Shown here piece by piece: positions 1-7,737 of a stretch of 64,000 bases of DNA. The DNA comes from Treponema sp. (GTDB lineage: Bacteria > Spirochaetota > Spirochaetia > Treponematales > Breznakiellaceae). Where the stretch lies: positions 20,310 through 84,309 of the forward strand of contig WRLF01000013.1 of the NCBI GenBank assembly GCA_009777735.1. The letters are read 5' to 3'. Numbering within the stretch: position 1 is the first letter of the stretch; every line of letters starts with the position of its first letter. Under the pieces are notes generated by a model. That model searched no databases, had not been told where the DNA came from, and worked only from the letters and a program-made list of their open reading frames with translations. Made by a program: the position numbers and the translations under genes.

Positions 1-902
1 GCGTTAAATGTGTCGCCGACAGCGCCGGTAATATCGCCGCTGGTAAGGGCGGTAGCCGTGTATGCGCCAAGGTAACCCACATCAATGGGGTTCCACAGGA
101 ACATATACGGGCAAGAGCCGTTTTCTATGTATTCTGCCATTTCTGAAGGTAACCCAAGGCCGGTAACATGTACCGTTCCGATAAGACCCTGATCGGATAC
201 AACTTTTGCCGCCGCCGCTATGCCAACGGTGGTGGGGGCAATTATTACTTTAAGGTCGGGAAAGCTTGCCAGAAGCGCTTCTGTTTCTGATGTTGATTTG
301 TCGCGGAGGTCGTCACCGTATGCAATTCTCACGAGGGAAAGGTCTGCGTATCTTGGCTGCTGCAGAACTTCCTGCATTACCGCAATCCAGGCATTTTGAT
401 TCGATGCCTGGCTCGTAGCGGAAAGAATGGCAAATTCGCCCGAGCCGCCGGCCAGATCAAAAGCCGCTTCCACCAGTGTTTGGCCAATCTGCTGGGTATC
501 CGCCTGGTTAACGTGAGTCATGCGGCTTGCGGGATTAACCGATGAGTCCAGAGAATACACTTTAATTCCCTGTTCCATTGCTCTGGCAAGCGCCGGCTGG
601 AGCGCATCATAATCGTTGCTGACAATACAGATCGATGCTACCCGCTGGTCAATAAGCTGATTGATCATCGTTATCTGGGCCTCTGCTGTCGGCAGTTCCG
701 GCGCCCTTAAGATAGCTTCGAATCCCTGTTCTTCAATGCCGTCTTTGAACCCGCCCATTTGGCGCTCTCCATAGGGGTTGCCGGTGTTCTTAAAGATGAT
801 GGCATGCCGTTCCGTTGTTCCTCTTTGTCTGTCACAGCCCATGAAAACGACAGTGACACAGACAAGAGCCATGATGAGTGAAAGCCCTATTACTTTCTTC
901 AT
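1..902 (-). CDS. rhaS: RhaS-like rhamnose ABC transporter substrate-binding lipoprotein (3' end beyond window)
   Basis: Captures a sugar outside the inner membrane and delivers it to the two permeases encoded upstream. The ATG at 902 follows a strong AGGAGGA site at 908-914. The product has a lipoprotein signal ending FMGC with lipidated Cys23, then a periplasmic-binding-protein fold of family 1/4. Segments such as FKNTGNPYGE, SATSQASNQNAWI, IIAPTTVGIAAAA and VTGLGLPSEMAEY closely resemble what I recall of RhaS, the rhamnose-specific binding protein. The reading frame is open to base 1, so the C-terminus is missing here. It is the last gene seen of the operon that starts near 12,446, and lies 110 bases after the isomerase gene. 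The rhamnose assignment rests on remembered family similarity; another 6-deoxy sugar is possible. Confidence 0.83.
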   Translation of the reverse strand, partial: MKKVIGLSLIMALVCVTVVFMGCDRQRGTTERHAIIFKNTGNPYGERQMGGFKDGIEEQGFEAILRAPELPTAEAQITMINQLIDQRVASICIVSNDYDALQPALARAMEQGIKVYSLDSSVNPASRMTHVNQADTQQIGQTLVEAAFDLAGGSGEFAILSATSQASNQNAWIAVMQEVLQQPRYADLSLVRIAYGDDLRDKSTSETEALLASFPDLKVIIAPTTVGIAAAAKVVSDQGLIGTVHVTGLGLPSEMAEYIENGSCPYMFLWNPIDVGYLGAYTATALTSGDITGAVGDTFN

Positions 903-1012
903 ATTTTTCCTCCTGAAAATATTTCTACACCAAGCTACGCCGGTGATTTTCCCCTATTTACACGATAATTCATCGCCAGGATTATCCTGGGTATTTTCCA
1001 TGTGCTTATATC

Positions 1013-2431
1013 TTAGCATATTTTCAGGCACTCAATACCCCAAAGGGCCGCCAGTTTTTCTATTTTTCCCGCCATATGGCCTATGCCAATGGCGCTGTGA
1101 TGGGCCGGGCCGGCCTTTGACCAGCGATTTACAAATTGCTTTGCGCCTATGCTGAAGCGGTAGCGGCTATTGGTATTCCCTGTCTGCAAGACCGGACCGG
1201 GCACGGATTCTCCCTCGGCACAGAGGAGGAAGGTACCCCCCGGCCCCTGCACTACCGAAAGTATGGTAACAGGGCCATGCTTGACGCTCATCTGGATGGA
1301 AAGCCCCTTGCCGGGTTTGCCGTGGTAGACAGGCAAGGGAACCAGGCCTACACTCCCCTCGGCGATGGCAGTATGGGCCGGGCCGTCATGACCCCATAAT
1401 ACCACGTCGTCCCTGAAATCCATGGCATAAAACTCGGCGAAGGAGCCCCCGGCACCCATGGCGTCCAGAATCTTCATGGCGATCACGTTCTTCACCTCAC
1501 ATTCTCCAGCTGTGGGCACATGGTGAGCGGTAAGCAGGGTATTACCCGCGATTACCGATGTTATAATATTTTCATGCTCATTGCCGTCCCAGCCTTCGTA
1601 ATAGTAGGCCATGGCATCAAGGCGTTTTTTCCCTACCAGGGCATCCAGTGCGCAGGAAGTATGGGCCGCACGGTTAAGCTCCTCCCCGCTGCATTCAGTG
1701 GATACGGTAAATTCCTTTTCAAACTGCCTGCGCTTTTCCTGTATTTGCTGCAAACTTATGCTGTCCCTCAGTGCTTTTAACTCGTCAATTTCCAGCAGTT
1801 CAAAATGGCTGCCAAAGACTGAGGCAAGGAGGGTTATATCGGTATACACGTCCAGCATGCCGCAGTAGTAATGGCCAAGTATACCTATCCGGCTGTCCCG
1901 CAGTACTGCCTTCACTTGTATAGCGCTGCACCAGTCCGAAATTTCCTGCCAGGCTTCCGGGTCATCAAGCCAGCCTGTCACCATGTCATAATCAAGACCG
2001 GCTGTGTTAAAAACATTGGCAATTTCCGGCAGTGGGCAGGCTTGGCAATGGGCGAGCCATTCGCCGGTCATTTTTCCCCGGTCACCCAGGGCATTAAATG
2101 CCTCATAGTCAATAGCCTCCACAGGCTGGAGGTTGAGTATAATTACCGGGACTTTAAGGTTTTGCGCCACCGGCAGTACCGTATGGGAAAGGGCATAGGT
2201 CGATATGTACAGAAATACCGCCTCTACCCGTTTTTCTGCAAAAAGCGCCGCCGCAGCCCTGGCTTTATCAGGATTGTCCACAAGGCCGGCATCAATCACT
2301 TCAAGGCCGTTTTTGGAAAGTTTTTCACCGATACTTTTTTGGTAGCCTTTGATCCTGTCTAAAAGCCCGTCAAACTGAGCCCAATAGGTATCAAGTCCTA
2401 TGCCAAATAAACCTATACAAATTTTTCCCAT
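1013..2431 (-). CDS. L-fucose/L-arabinose isomerase family protein
   Basis: Likely interconverts an aldose and a ketose inside the cell as the first catabolic step for the sugar imported by the neighbouring ABC system. I place the start at the ATG at 2431 (MGKICIG), because an AGGAGGA ribosome-binding site lies at 2435-2441; the frame is open ten codons further upstream but without such a site. The 472-residue product has the N-terminal Rossmann-like part of the FucI/AraA family. Further along, TAGECEVKN and FAEFYAMDF...WGHDGPAH carry the Glu and His expected at the metal site of these isomerases. It is not the usual RhaA or RhaI sequence, so the real substrate is open. It sits between the second permease (34 bases away) and the binding protein gene. 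Confidence 0.75.
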   Translation of the reverse strand: MGKICIGLFGIGLDTYWAQFDGLLDRIKGYQKSIGEKLSKNGLEVIDAGLVDNPDKARAAAALFAEKRVEAVFLYISTYALSHTVLPVAQNLKVPVIILNLQPVEAIDYEAFNALGDRGKMTGEWLAHCQACPLPEIANVFNTAGLDYDMVTGWLDDPEAWQEISDWCSAIQVKAVLRDSRIGILGHYYCGMLDVYTDITLLASVFGSHFELLEIDELKALRDSISLQQIQEKRRQFEKEFTVSTECSGEELNRAAHTSCALDALVGKKRLDAMAYYYEGWDGNEHENIITSVIAGNTLLTAHHVPTAGECEVKNVIAMKILDAMGAGGSFAEFYAMDFRDDVVLWGHDGPAHTAIAEGSVGLVPLPVYHGKPGKGLSIQMSVKHGPVTILSVVQGPGGTFLLCAEGESVPGPVLQTGNTNSRYRFSIGAKQFVNRWSKAGPAHHSAIGIGHMAGKIEKLAALWGIECLKIC

Positions 2432-2465
2432 TCTTCCTCCTGGAAATTGTCTTTTTTTCACCAGG

Positions 2466-3452
2466 TTATGCCGGTGATTTTTTCCTGTTTATTTGTACAT
2501 TCATGGCCAATACCGAAAGTATCAGTAAAAGCCCCAGGATTATGAGTATAACCTGTGCTGATACATTCATTAAGCCAAGGCCGTAGTTGAGGAAACCGAT
2601 AATAAAAACAGCAAGGAGCGGGCCGATAATGCGGCCTGTGCCGCCGGAGGTGCTTACTCCGCCGAGTACGACCATTGCAATTACTTCAAGTTCATAGGAA
2701 AGCGCTACATTGGGCCTGGTGCTGCCCATGCGGGATGTAAGAAAAATTGCGCATACCGCACACATCAACCCGGTTAACAGCCCGACAATCATGAAGATAC
2801 GGCCGGTTTTCACTCCCGAATATTTACAGGCCAGATAGTTGCTCCCCATGCCGTACAGGGTTCTGCCAAATCCGGTTTTGTGGAGTACAATGCCAAAGAT
2901 AACGGCGGCGGCGGTAAATACCAGGAGGATAAAAGGGAACGGCCCCACATGGCCCCAGGCAAAAAATTCAAACCACTTGGGAAACCCGCCTGACGCCTGA
3001 TCTTTGAGGATCACATAGGCGGCACCCCGGTATATGGTCATGGTAGCGAGAGTCACTATCATGGCGGGGAGTTCCGGGAATTTAATCAGCAGCAGGCTGT
3101 TAATCCCTCCCAGAATCATCCCGATAAACAAAGCAGCGATAATAGCCAGGGGCATGGGGCAGCCTGCATTGTACAGCAGCGCCATTAATACCGACGTTAA
3201 CGCCACATTGGAAGCTACGGAAATATCAATTTTTCCCAGGATGATCACCATCATCATGGGGAAAACGATAAAAGCCTTATCAAGAAAATTCATCGGCGCA
3301 TTAAGAAATGTTCCAACATTAAGATACCAGGGGGAAATTATACTGTTAATAACATGCACCAGAATAAAAATAACCGCCAAAAGCCATTCCCACTGAAGGA
3401 AAAATATTTTCCAGTTCCAGGGTTTTTCTAAGCTTAATGTCCTGTCCGCCAT
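2466..3452 (-). CDS. Sugar ABC transporter permease (RbsC/RhaQ family)
   Basis: Inner-membrane channel subunit, 328 residues with about nine or ten hydrophobic helices. The cytoplasmic loop GMGSNYLACKYSGVKTGRI and the later VVLGGVSTSGGTGRIIG are typical of the branched-chain-amino-acid/sugar permease superfamily that includes RbsC and RhaP/RhaQ. It follows the other permease by 8 bases, so the pair probably forms a heterodimer driven by the ATPase encoded at 4447-5973. A short charged N-terminus (MADRTLSLEKPWNWKIFF) precedes the first helix. No truncation or frame problem is visible. Confidence 0.88.
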   Translation of the reverse strand: MADRTLSLEKPWNWKIFFLQWEWLLAVIFILVHVINSIISPWYLNVGTFLNAPMNFLDKAFIVFPMMMVIILGKIDISVASNVALTSVLMALLYNAGCPMPLAIIAALFIGMILGGINSLLLIKFPELPAMIVTLATMTIYRGAAYVILKDQASGGFPKWFEFFAWGHVGPFPFILLVFTAAAVIFGIVLHKTGFGRTLYGMGSNYLACKYSGVKTGRIFMIVGLLTGLMCAVCAIFLTSRMGSTRPNVALSYELEVIAMVVLGGVSTSGGTGRIIGPLLAVFIIGFLNYGLGLMNVSAQVILIILGLLLILSVLAMNVQINRKKSPA

Positions 3453-3460
3453 AGTTCCCC

Positions 3461-4450
3461 CTATATCGCCCTTTGGCGCAGATTGACCCGGTCATTGTTT
3501 CGTTTTATCAGTACATTGGTAATGATTGCCGCAAGGATCACAAAACCCTGAATTGCCTGCTGCCAAAACGGAGACACCCTGATAAGGGGCAGGGCATTGT
3601 CCAGTATGCCGAAGAGTATAACGCCCAGTACCAGCCCCATTACTTTGCCTCGTCCGCCTGATACTGCAATACCGCCGAGTACGCAGGAGGCAATCACTTT
3701 CATTTCGTAACCGGTGGCGGTATCCCCCTGAGCCGATGCAAACTTTGAAACCCACAACACCCCGGCAAGACCTGCAAGAAACCCCATCAATACATACACG
3801 AGGGTAATGATTTGCTTTGATGGAAGGCCTATAATATCAGCAGCTTCGCGGTTGGAGCCTACCGCGTAAATCCGCCTTCCGGTACGGGTATGATTGATAA
3901 AATAAAAAAAGACTACAAAAATGACAACCGCGATTGCGATAAGGTTATTGATGCCCAAAACGGAGTTCGTTGTCATGCGCTTAAAGTTGTCGGGCATCTG
4001 GAAGGCGCTGACCCATGCGCCGCCCGAAATCATAAATGTCATTCCCCGCATCACGTTCATCATACCCAGGCTGGCAATGATCGGCAGAATCGAAAAACGC
4101 GCAACAAGAGTCCCGGTAACAAACCCCACTGCCGCCCCAATCAGCGCACCTTCAAATACGAGGATTACCAGGGGAATTCCCGGATATGCCTTTACGGTAA
4201 GGGCTGTTGCCATGCCGGAAAACGCCACGACCGCCCCGATGGAAAGGTCTATGCCCCCGGTGAGCAGTACCATCATCATTCCTACGGAAAGAATCCCCAA
4301 TATAGCCGTATTGGTAAAAAGATTGTTTAAATTATTCAGGGTAAGGAATGCCGGGTTCCGGACCTGCACGGCAAGACTCACGATAACAATAAAAACCACC
4401 AGTCCCAATTCGTGAAACCTGGCAATTTTCAGCAGCTTTTGCCCTGTCAC
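3461..4450 (-). CDS. Sugar ABC transporter permease (RbsC/RhaP family)
   Basis: Second inner-membrane channel subunit, 329 residues, about nine or ten transmembrane helices. The segments LLTGGIDLSIGAVVAFSGM and YAVGSNREAADIIGLP, and the loop ASCVLGGIAVSGGRGKVMG, are hallmarks of RbsC-like permeases. Its start codon overlaps the stop of the ATPase gene by 4 bases (ATGA), which suggests translational coupling. With the neighbouring permease, ATPase and RhaS-like binding protein it makes a complete carbohydrate importer of the CUT2 type. Confidence 0.9.
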   Translation of the reverse strand: MTGQKLLKIARFHELGLVVFIVIVSLAVQVRNPAFLTLNNLNNLFTNTAILGILSVGMMMVLLTGGIDLSIGAVVAFSGMATALTVKAYPGIPLVILVFEGALIGAAVGFVTGTLVARFSILPIIASLGMMNVMRGMTFMISGGAWVSAFQMPDNFKRMTTNSVLGINNLIAIAVVIFVVFFYFINHTRTGRRIYAVGSNREAADIIGLPSKQIITLVYVLMGFLAGLAGVLWVSKFASAQGDTATGYEMKVIASCVLGGIAVSGGRGKVMGLVLGVILFGILDNALPLIRVSPFWQQAIQGFVILAAIITNVLIKRNNDRVNLRQRAI

Positions 4451-5973
4451 TTTCCCCCCTGTGCCGGATCTGATGTCTGCATGGCTGCTTTGAGTATCAT
4501 TGTCTGATCCGCGTCTTTGGTGTTAAATGTCCCTGTCACCCTGCCGTAACGCATAACTACGATACGGTCGCTCATGCCAAGCACTTCGGGCATTTCCGAG
4601 GAAACCATGATAATCCCATAACCCATTTTTACCAGGTCGTTCATGATCTCGTAAATAGCCGTTTTAGCACCTACGTCAACGCCCTTTGTCGGTTCATCCA
4701 GTATTATTAGTTTCATGTCATGGCCCAGAAGTTTGGCAACTATCACTTTTTGCTGGTTTCCCCCCGAAAGGGTGGAAACCCTGTCGTGAACACTCACTGC
4801 CTTGACTCCCAGCCTGCCGGCGGTTTCTCCGGCCTGCCTGTTTTCCTCTTTTGTGTCCACCATACCGTAACGGATGAATTTTTCCAGCGCCGGAAGGCTG
4901 ATGTTTTTCGCAATTTCCCAGCGCAATACCAGCCCCTGTTTCAACCGGTCTTCGGGAAGGAAACCGATGCCGGCGGCAATGGCCTGCGAGGGGTTGACCT
5001 GCGGCAGTTTTTTTCCGTCCAGGTACATGCTGCCGGAATCGTAGGAAGCGACTCCGTAAATGGTGTCGCATACCTCAGTGCGGCCTGCGCCCACAAGACC
5101 GGTCAGTGCCACAATTTCGCCCTTGCACACGGAAAAGTTTATATCTCTGAAAAAACCAGTCCTGCTTAAGTTTTCAACCCGGAACACCTCTTCGCCCGGC
5201 TGTACGTCACGACGGGGAAAAAATTGGACAATTTCACGGCCAACCATGGCCACCACAAGATCATGCTCAACCACATCGGCCATGTTCCATGTTTTGATGT
5301 ACTTGCCGTCCCTGAATACCGTTACCCTATTGGCAAGGCGGTAAATGTCCTCGAAACGGTGGGATATGAATATGACCGAAACCCCTTTGTCCCGCAGGCC
5401 GATGGTTATGCGGTACAGGTCTTCACATTCCTGATTGGACAGAGCCGCCGTAGGTTCGTCCATAATAATGATTTGGGCATTGGCGGAAAGGGCTTTGGCT
5501 ATTTCCACTATCTGCTGCTGGGCCACCGAAAGGCTGCCCATTTCGGCGCGGCAGTCGAATTGTGCGTCAAGCTGTTTAAGGAGTTTTGCCGCCTCTCTGT
5601 TCATGGTTTTCCAGTCGACACGGCCGAACGGCCCGGCGGTTTTTTCATGGCCCATAAAAATATTTTCCGCAACGGTAATGTCGGGAAAACAGGTTACATG
5701 CTGATAAATTGCCGCAATCCCCAAAGCCTGGGCGTCCAGGGGGTTTTTGATGCTGACTTTTGTGCCGCTCAAAAAAACATCGCCCGAATCGGGTTGGTAT
5801 ACTCCGGTGATAATTTTTATGAAGGTGGATTTGCCCGCGCCGTTTTCCCCCATGAGCGCATGAATTTCCCCCGGACGTAACTCAAAATGCACATTTTCAA
5901 GTGCTTTTACGCCGGGGAAAGTTTTGGAAACATTACGCAGTTCCAGGATATTAAACATCGGGCTGTCATTCAT
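4447..5973 (-). CDS. Double-domain sugar ABC transporter ATPase (RbsA/RhaT family)
   Basis: Powers the sugar importer from the cytoplasmic face. The 508-residue protein holds two ABC domains in tandem. The first, roughly residues 8-245, has Walker A GENGAGKST, signature LSVAQQQ and Walker B IIIMDEPTAAL. The second, roughly 265-500, has a degenerate Walker A (GLVGAGRTE) but an intact signature LSGGNQQKV and Walker B LIILDEPTKGVD. That asymmetry is normal in the RbsA/MglA/RhaT group. The gene begins 7 bases after the TRL-like lipoprotein gene and overlaps the first permease by 4 bases, so the whole set is very likely one transcript. Confidence 0.92.
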   Translation of the reverse strand: MNDSPMFNILELRNVSKTFPGVKALENVHFELRPGEIHALMGENGAGKSTFIKIITGVYQPDSGDVFLSGTKVSIKNPLDAQALGIAAIYQHVTCFPDITVAENIFMGHEKTAGPFGRVDWKTMNREAAKLLKQLDAQFDCRAEMGSLSVAQQQIVEIAKALSANAQIIIMDEPTAALSNQECEDLYRITIGLRDKGVSVIFISHRFEDIYRLANRVTVFRDGKYIKTWNMADVVEHDLVVAMVGREIVQFFPRRDVQPGEEVFRVENLSRTGFFRDINFSVCKGEIVALTGLVGAGRTEVCDTIYGVASYDSGSMYLDGKKLPQVNPSQAIAAGIGFLPEDRLKQGLVLRWEIAKNISLPALEKFIRYGMVDTKEENRQAGETAGRLGVKAVSVHDRVSTLSGGNQQKVIVAKLLGHDMKLIILDEPTKGVDVGAKTAIYEIMNDLVKMGYGIIMVSSEMPEVLGMSDRIVVMRYGRVTGTFNTKDADQTMILKAAMQTSDPAQGGK

Positions 5974-5980
5974 TTATGTA

Positions 5981-6295
5981 TTACAGTTCCTCCGTGACGG
6001 GAGCCGTCCCTTCACCGGTGACAATGGTTATGTATTCAATCCACAAGCCGAAGACGCCCAGTTTCCAGTACCTCTCTACTGTTGCAAGTCTGGTAATACC
6101 GTTTTCCCGTGCCAACTGTTCCGCCGAGGGGTAACTTCTTTCACCAAACAACCCGAAATAGACAACATTTCTTGCTTCGACCCGCATTTCCATTGCTACA
6201 TCGCCGCTGCTGTACCAGTTAACATTTCGCGTAAATGACGCGCATCCGGCGAATGTAATCACTACCAGCGCCGGTATTAACAAAATCTTCTTCAT
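5981..6295 (-). CDS. TRL-like family small lipoprotein
   Basis: A 104-residue lipoprotein with signal peptide ending TFAGC (Cys18). The body carries FGLFGERSYPSAEQLARENGI and a tail WIEYITIVTGEG, which fit the TRL-like family of small envelope lipoproteins found in spirochaetes and other Gram-negatives, whose function is unknown. It lies 12 bases after the barrel gene and 7 bases before the sugar ATPase gene. That spacing places it in the same operon and suggests an envelope role linked to sugar capture. No enzyme function can be read from the sequence. Confidence 0.7.
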   Translation of the reverse strand: MKKILLIPALVVITFAGCASFTRNVNWYSSGDVAMEMRVEARNVVYFGLFGERSYPSAEQLARENGITRLATVERYWKLGVFGLWIEYITIVTGEGTAPVTEEL

Positions 6296-6307
6296 GAATA
6301 GTACTCC

Positions 6308-7684
6308 TTAAAATTTGTAGCTTACCGTAAGCATGAATCTGTTGGCAAAACTGGCGCCCGGGATTTCCGCAGCGGTAATAGTGTCTACATTGCTGATTTC
6401 CATGGTACGCAGATTAAGGTTAAAAAACTGTCCGATATTAGTTTCAAAACCCGCGCCGATAACCAGATTTTCTATTGGGGCAAAGGTAACGCCAAACTGT
6501 AAAATGGGATTTTGCGTGGAACCGCCAACAAGATGATCTCTCCAGCCAATACCGGAGAGGCTCCAAAAAGAATCTTTTGTTTTATGATCAGAGCCGCCGC
6601 CCGAAAAACCCAGGTTTTTATATTCAATAAAATCAAGGCTCATGCCGGTATACAGGCCGATTTTTTCGAATTGGTATCGTAAACCCGCATCAATACCGGC
6701 ACCCACGGTAAACCAGTTTGCACGGGGGAGTACCGGAGCGTCAGAATAAGAAGCGCACTGGGATACGCTGATAAAGTCCAGCGCCAGCCGGGGGCTGAAC
6801 CGCAATGATGTCCGTCCCCATTCCAGTGTTTTCTGGTAGAATGCGGTAAGGCCCAGGCCAAATCCGCCGCCCTCTTTATGGGGATCCAGGCCCATTAACA
6901 GGGAGGTATCTCCCGAATACCTTCTGGCAAACTGCACGGTATAATTCAACTCGGCGGAAGCAACATTGGTATTGTTCCACTCGTACAATGCACCCGCCAG
7001 AATTCCCAATTGCGAATCTTTCACATCAGTCATTCTCAGGGTTGGCTCCGCATCGCCCGGGCTGTCGGTAGTGACTTCTATTGCAGGGAACTTAAACCCG
7101 ATACGCGTCCAGACGGACAGATCGCCTAACGATGTTCCGGCACCCAGGGCAATGCTGATATCTCCTGCGGGGTTACTACGGCTTACCAGGTCGCCGTCAT
7201 AGGTTGTCCGGTTGAAATTATCTCTGATAATAAAATCAAGGCGGAACCCAAAGTCGGCTATGCCGAAAAGCACTGCCAGATTGTTGTTAAATCCCATTGC
7301 CGAGGTTACTTTTATTTTACCTTCGCTGTCTTCGTCCCTGTCGCCAGAACCGGTTATGATGGAACCGCCGTAAAATAAACCCAGATAGTTGCTGCCAAGG
7401 GTTTGGCCGTACCCCAGGCTTATCGTGGGGACATTACCGTCATTGAGATAGCCGCCGATGAAAAGGAACTTGCCGATTTCGGGATTAAATACGACCGGAT
7501 CTATGTAATCGTCCACGTCCGATGTAAACCGCTGCACACTAAAACGGCTTTCCACGCTTTCGGTCAGTACGGCGTTAAAATCCCAGTCTAAAAGAAAGTC
7601 ACGCGCATTATTGAGGTTTGGTTGAGCCCATGCCGCCGTGCCTGCCGCCAGGGTTACGGCAAGGAATACCACAATTTTCTTCAT
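6308..7684 (-). CDS. Predicted outer-membrane beta-barrel protein
   Basis: A 458-residue exported protein with a Sec signal peptide ending about AWA-QP (residues 1-20). The mature part is made of alternating amphipathic strands with frequent aromatic and glycine residues, and the last residues are LTVSYKF. A terminal aromatic preceded by alternating hydrophobic residues is the classic assembly signal of outer-membrane barrels. I do not recognise a named porin family. In this operon, between surface lipoproteins and an ABC importer, it is the best candidate for the outer-membrane channel that passes oligosaccharides inward. Substrate selectivity is inference from context. Confidence 0.68.
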   Translation of the reverse strand: MKKIVVFLAVTLAAGTAAWAQPNLNNARDFLLDWDFNAVLTESVESRFSVQRFTSDVDDYIDPVVFNPEIGKFLFIGGYLNDGNVPTISLGYGQTLGSNYLGLFYGGSIITGSGDRDEDSEGKIKVTSAMGFNNNLAVLFGIADFGFRLDFIIRDNFNRTTYDGDLVSRSNPAGDISIALGAGTSLGDLSVWTRIGFKFPAIEVTTDSPGDAEPTLRMTDVKDSQLGILAGALYEWNNTNVASAELNYTVQFARRYSGDTSLLMGLDPHKEGGGFGLGLTAFYQKTLEWGRTSLRFSPRLALDFISVSQCASYSDAPVLPRANWFTVGAGIDAGLRYQFEKIGLYTGMSLDFIEYKNLGFSGGGSDHKTKDSFWSLSGIGWRDHLVGGSTQNPILQFGVTFAPIENLVIGAGFETNIGQFFNLNLRTMEISNVDTITAAEIPGASFANRFMLTVSYKF

Positions 7685-7737
7685 ACAAAACTCCTTAATA
7701 TAATGTACAATTGACAGTGAACACTTCTCACTTAAAT

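Noticed and set aside
5224..5880. Long plus-strand frame opposite the sugar ATPase gene
   Set aside because: It is the antisense shadow of a clearly coding ABC ATPase and encodes no recognisable protein.
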